From NCBI GenBank assembly GCA_023414975.1, contig JAEZMI010000046.1, positions 1 through 7,386 on the forward strand: a DNA stretch of 7,386 nt, given 5' to 3'. The notes beneath the pieces were generated by a model. That model was not told the origin of the DNA. It searched no databases and saw only the letters and a program-made list of their open reading frames with translations. Below are positions 5,023 through 7,386 of the stretch, in pieces. The translations under genes were made by a program, and so were the position numbers. The stretch comes from Pseudomonadota bacterium. GTDB lineage: Bacteria > Pseudomonadota > Alphaproteobacteria > Rhizobiales > Xanthobacteraceae. Position 1 is the stretch's first letter. Each line of letters starts with the position of its first letter.

Positions 5023-6984
5023 ATGGCCGATATCCACCTGACCTTCCCCGATGGCGCCGTCCGAGCCTATGCCTCCGGCACCACGGGCGCGGAGGTCGCC
5101 GCCTCCATCGCCAAATCCCTCGCGAAGAAATCGCTCGCCATGAAGCTCGACGGCGTGCTGAGCGACCTCGCGGACCCCATCACATCGGACGCCAAGTTCG
5201 AGATCGTCACCCGCGAGAGCCCCGAGGCGCTGGAACTCATCCGCCACGACGCCGCCCATGTGCTGGCGGAGGCGGTGCAGGAGCTGTGGCCGGGCACGCA
5301 GGTGACGATCGGCCCGGTGATCGAAAACGGGTTCTATTACGACTTCTTCCGCAACGAGCCCTTCACGCCGGAGGATTTCCCCGCCATCGAGAAGAAGATG
5401 CGCGAGATCATCGCCCGCGACGCCGCCTTCACCAAGGAAGTGTGGGACCGCGAGACGACAAAGCGCGTCTTCAAGGAGAAGGGCGAGGCGTTCAAGGTCG
5501 AGCTGGTCGATGCCATCCCCGCCGACCAGCCGATCAAGATCTACAAGCAGGGCAGCTGGTTCGACCTTTGCCGCGGCCCGCATATGCCGAGCACCGGCAA
5601 GATCGGCGACGCCTTCAAGCTGATGAAGGTGGCCGGCGCCTATTGGCGCGGCGACAGCAACAACCCCATGCTGACGCGCATTTACGCCACCGCCTGGCGC
5701 ACGCGCGAGGAACTCGACGCCTACATCGTCCAGCTGGAGGAAGCCGAGAAGCGCGATCACCGGCGCCTCGGCCGGGAGATGGACCTGTTCCACTTCCAGG
5801 AGGAAGGGCCGGGCGTCGTGTTCTGGCACCCGAAGGGCTGGAACCTGTTCCAGAACCTCGTCGCCTATATGCGCCGCCGCCTCGCCGCCGATTACAGCGA
5901 GGTCAACGCCCCGCAGGTGCTCGACAAGTCGCTGTGGGAGACCTCGGGCCATTGGGGCTGGTACAAGGACAACATGTTCAAGGTGCAGCCGGCCGGCGAC
6001 ACCGAGGATAATGACCGCGTCTATGCGCTGAAGCCCATGAACTGTCCGGGCCATGTGCAGATCTTCAAGCACGGGCTGAAGTCCTATCGCGACCTACCCA
6101 TGCGCCTTGCCGAATTCGGCGCGGTGCACCGCTACGAGCCGTCCGGCGCGCTGCACGGGCTGATGCGCGTGCGCGGCTTCACCCAGGACGACGCGCACAT
6201 TTTCTGCACCGAGGAGCAGATGGCGGCGGAGTGCCTGAAGATCAACGATCTCATTCTCTCCACCTATGCCGATTTCGGCTTCGAGGAGATCGTGGTGAAG
6301 CTCTCCACGCGCCCCGAGAAGCGCGTCGGCTCCGACGCGGTGTGGGACCACGCCGAAGACGTGATGGGCCGCGTTCTCACGCAGATCGAGGCCGAATCCG
6401 GCGGCAAGATCAAGACCGGCATCCTGCCGGGCGAGGGCGCCTTCTACGGCCCGAAATTCGAGTACACGCTGCGCGACGCCATCGGCCGCGAATGGCAGTG
6501 CGGCACGACGCAGGTGGACTTCAACCTGCCGGAGCGCTTCGGCGCCTTCTATGTCGATGCCGACGGGCAGAAGAAGACCCCGGTGATGATCCACCGCGCC
6601 ATTTGCGGCTCGATGGAGCGCTTTACCGGCATCCTCATCGAGCACCATGCCGGGCACTTCCCGCTCTGGCTGGCGCCGGTGCAGGCGGTGGTGGCGACCA
6701 TCACCTCCGAAGGCGACGCCTATGCGCAGGAAATCGTCGCGCTGGCCAAGAAGCGTGGGCTGCGCGTCGACCTCGACCTGCGCAACGAGAAGATCAACTA
6801 CAAGGTCCGCGAGCACTCGCTGGCCAAGGTGCCGGCGCTGCTGGTCGTCGGGCGCAAGGAGGCGGCCGAGCGTACCGTCTCCATCCGCCGTCTCGGCTCG
6901 CCCAACCAGACGACGCTGACGCTGGACGAGGCGCTCGCCGCGCTGGTGGCCGAAGCCAGCCCGCCGGACATGCTGCGGGACTGA
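5023..6984 (+). CDS. thrS: Threonyl-tRNA synthetase
   Basis: ThrRS (EC 6.1.1.3) charges tRNA-Thr and edits mischarged serine, in the cytoplasm. At 653 residues it is full length with the bacterial domain order. The TGS domain is at about 1-62 ([20 protein letters not shown]). The editing (tRNA-SAD) domain at about 65-225 carries HDAAH (75-79) and DLCRGPH (181-187), so editing residues His75, His79, Cys183 and His187 are all present. The class II catalytic core runs about 245-545: MNCPGH (339-344), [17 protein letters not shown] (361-377), QDDAHIF (388-394) and [13 protein letters not shown] (522-534). The zinc ligands are Cys341, His392 and His524. The anticodon-binding domain covers about 548-645. 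It begins 47 bp after yidD, so the two may share a transcript. The leader is too short for an E. coli-type thrS translational operator, and no T-box is seen or expected. Confidence 0.98.
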   Translation: MADIHLTFPDGAVRAYASGTTGAEVAASIAKSLAKKSLAMKLDGVLSDLADPITSDAKFEIVTRESPEALELIRHDAAHVLAEAVQELWPGTQVTIGPVIENGFYYDFFRNEPFTPEDFPAIEKKMREIIARDAAFTKEVWDRETTKRVFKEKGEAFKVELVDAIPADQPIKIYKQGSWFDLCRGPHMPSTGKIGDAFKLMKVAGAYWRGDSNNPMLTRIYATAWRTREELDAYIVQLEEAEKRDHRRLGREMDLFHFQEEGPGVVFWHPKGWNLFQNLVAYMRRRLAADYSEVNAPQVLDKSLWETSGHWGWYKDNMFKVQPAGDTEDNDRVYALKPMNCPGHVQIFKHGLKSYRDLPMRLAEFGAVHRYEPSGALHGLMRVRGFTQDDAHIFCTEEQMAAECLKINDLILSTYADFGFEEIVVKLSTRPEKRVGSDAVWDHAEDVMGRVLTQIEAESGGKIKTGILPGEGAFYGPKFEYTLRDAIGREWQCGTTQVDFNLPERFGAFYVDADGQKKTPVMIHRAICGSMERFTGILIEHHAGHFPLWLAPVQAVVATITSEGDAYAQEIVALAKKRGLRVDLDLRNEKINYKVREHSLAKVPALLVVGRKEAAERTVSIRRLGSPNQTTLTLDEALAALVAEASPPDMLRD

Positions 6985-7002
6985 GGGGGCGGGGCTGCGT
7001 CC

Positions 7003-7029
7003 GCGCCGTCCCGATCGGCGGGACGGTGC
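7003..7029 (+). terminator. GC hairpin after thrS, probable terminator
   Basis: CCGTCCC (7006-7012) pairs with GGGACGG (7020-7026). Three more outer pairs (one G-T) give a 10-bp stem with a 7-base loop, 18 bp after the thrS stop. An overlapping alternative stem, ACGGTG with CACCGT, lies just downstream (7023-7043). No T-tract follows, so Rho-independent termination is plausible rather than shown. Confidence 0.5.
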
Positions 7030-7040
7030 CGTCGAAACAC

Positions 7041-7072
7041 CGTCATGGCCGGGCTTGACCCGGCCATCCACG
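7041..7072. repeat. REP-like palindrome (GTCATGGCCGGG type)
   Basis: ATGGCCGGG (7045-7053) pairs exactly with CCCGGCCAT (7059-7067) around CTTGA, and the flanks CGT and ACG extend it across a small bulge. This differs in sequence from the 3981-4072 element but has the same CGTCAT lead. The motif is a familiar dispersed intergenic palindrome in Hyphomicrobiales. It sits between thrS and the minus-strand gene at the right edge, which converge. Confidence 0.8.
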
Positions 7073-7124
7073 CCTTCCTCCCATGTCGAAATCGTCAATC
7101 CCGGCCGCATCCCGTGCGGCGTCT

Positions 7125-7168
7125 ACTTGGCACCGTTTACTTGGGCACCGTTTACTTGGGCGGCGTTT
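7125..7168 (-). repeat. Triple 15-bp tandem repeat spanning a stop codon
   Basis: On the plus strand, ACTTGG-CACCGTTT (7125-7138, one base short), ACTTGGGCACCGTTT (7139-7153) and ACTTGGGCGGCGTTT (7154-7168) are head to tail. On the minus strand the units read ACG-CCG-CCC-AAG-TAA, then ACG-GTG-CCC-AAG-TAA, then ACG-GTG-CCA-AGT with the frame broken. The last codons of the right-edge gene, including its TAA, are thus repeated downstream. Confidence 0.85.
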
Positions 7169-7386
7169 CGGCGGGGCGCGGCGGCGCGGGCGGCAGCGGC
7201 GGGGGCGGATAGGCCCCGGTGTCGCGGCGCAGGCTGGGATTGCTGGTGGCACCGGGCACATTGAGCCGACGCTGCTGCGGGGTCCAGTAGGACGGACCCT
7301 GCATCAGGTTCTGGCTGTTGGGGCGGACGGCATCGGGGCGTGGCGGCATGGTGCGGTTTCCCGGATTGGTCGTCGTCTGGCCGAGG
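7152..7386 (-). CDS. Proline-rich protein, C-terminal end (partial, unknown function)
   Basis: An open frame enters from the right edge and ends at TAA 7152-7154, giving 77 residues. I do not recognise a family. It begins LGQTTTNPGNRTMPPRPDAV, has an Asn/Gln/Arg-rich middle (NLMQGPSYWTPQQRRLNVPG), and ends in a proline-rich tail (PPPPLPPAPPRPAETPPK). Such composition is typical of periplasmic or cell-envelope low-complexity tails, but no signal peptide or domain is in view. An ATG at 7349 lies in frame without a ribosome site, so the true start is probably beyond the edge. The stop sits inside a tandem repeat. GC-rich DNA often gives spurious open frames, but the non-repetitive middle with a Tyr-Trp pair argues for real coding. 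It converges on thrS. Confidence 0.5.
   Translation of the reverse strand, partial: LGQTTTNPGNRTMPPRPDAVRPNSQNLMQGPSYWTPQQRRLNVPGATSNPSLRRDTGAYPPPPLPPAPPRPAETPPK

Noticed and set aside
4984..7110. Two long minus-strand frames (362 and 338 codons) opposite thrS
   Set aside because: Both are antisense shadows of a strongly conserved synthetase in GC-rich DNA, with no recognisable motifs or ribosome sites.
1..7386. Novel defence, mobile or secondary-metabolite system
   Set aside because: All main genes are recognisable housekeeping or common families; no integrase, transposase, toxin-antitoxin or nuclease signature was seen on either strand.

Overview
The window is an ordinary chromosomal stretch from a GC-rich alphaproteobacterium, most likely in Hyphomicrobiales (Rhizobiales); a Xanthobacteraceae-type genome is a guess. 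The lineage call rests on the protein families (a BTLCP-type transglutaminase-like peptidase, a rhizobial-type CBS-pair protein, a two-cysteine NifU/IscU-like protein), on the order folE-hisI / NifU-like / exported protein / yidD / thrS, and on two intergenic palindromes (GTCATCCCGG... and GTCATGGCCGGG...) of the kind common in this order.

Layout. At the left edge, on the minus strand, is the N-terminal part of an exported BTLCP-family cysteine peptidase. It diverges from a plus-strand rhomboid protease across a 223-bp gap that holds a CtrA-type half-site and GANTC sites; a triple 18-bp tandem repeat straddles the first codons of the rhomboid frame. A small two-CBS-domain protein follows. It converges on a minus-strand pair, folE then hisI, whose frames overlap by 8 bp, and a strong GC hairpin separates the two. 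Divergent from folE is a NifU/IscU-like protein lacking the third scaffold cysteine. It converges on a small exported proline-rich protein of unknown function, and the gap between them holds a two-hairpin REP-like element. Divergent from the exported protein are yidD and, 47 bp later on the same strand, thrS. After thrS come a GC hairpin, a second REP-like palindrome, a triple 15-bp repeat, and the C-terminal end of a minus-strand proline-rich protein that runs off the right edge.

How the genes relate. Most are housekeeping: folate/pterin synthesis (folE), histidine synthesis (hisI), threonyl-tRNA charging (thrS), membrane protein insertion (yidD) and probably Fe-S or metal handling (NifU-like). 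They do not form one pathway; the closest link is the overlapping folE-hisI pair. I see no phage, transposon, CRISPR, defence system, tRNA or rRNA, and nothing that convincingly forms a new multi-gene system. The points most worth a second look are the degenerate NifU-like protein, two tandem duplications sitting exactly at gene ends (one repeats a stop codon), the REP-like elements, and two uncharacterised proline-rich proteins. No stretch longer than 300 bases lacks a gene.
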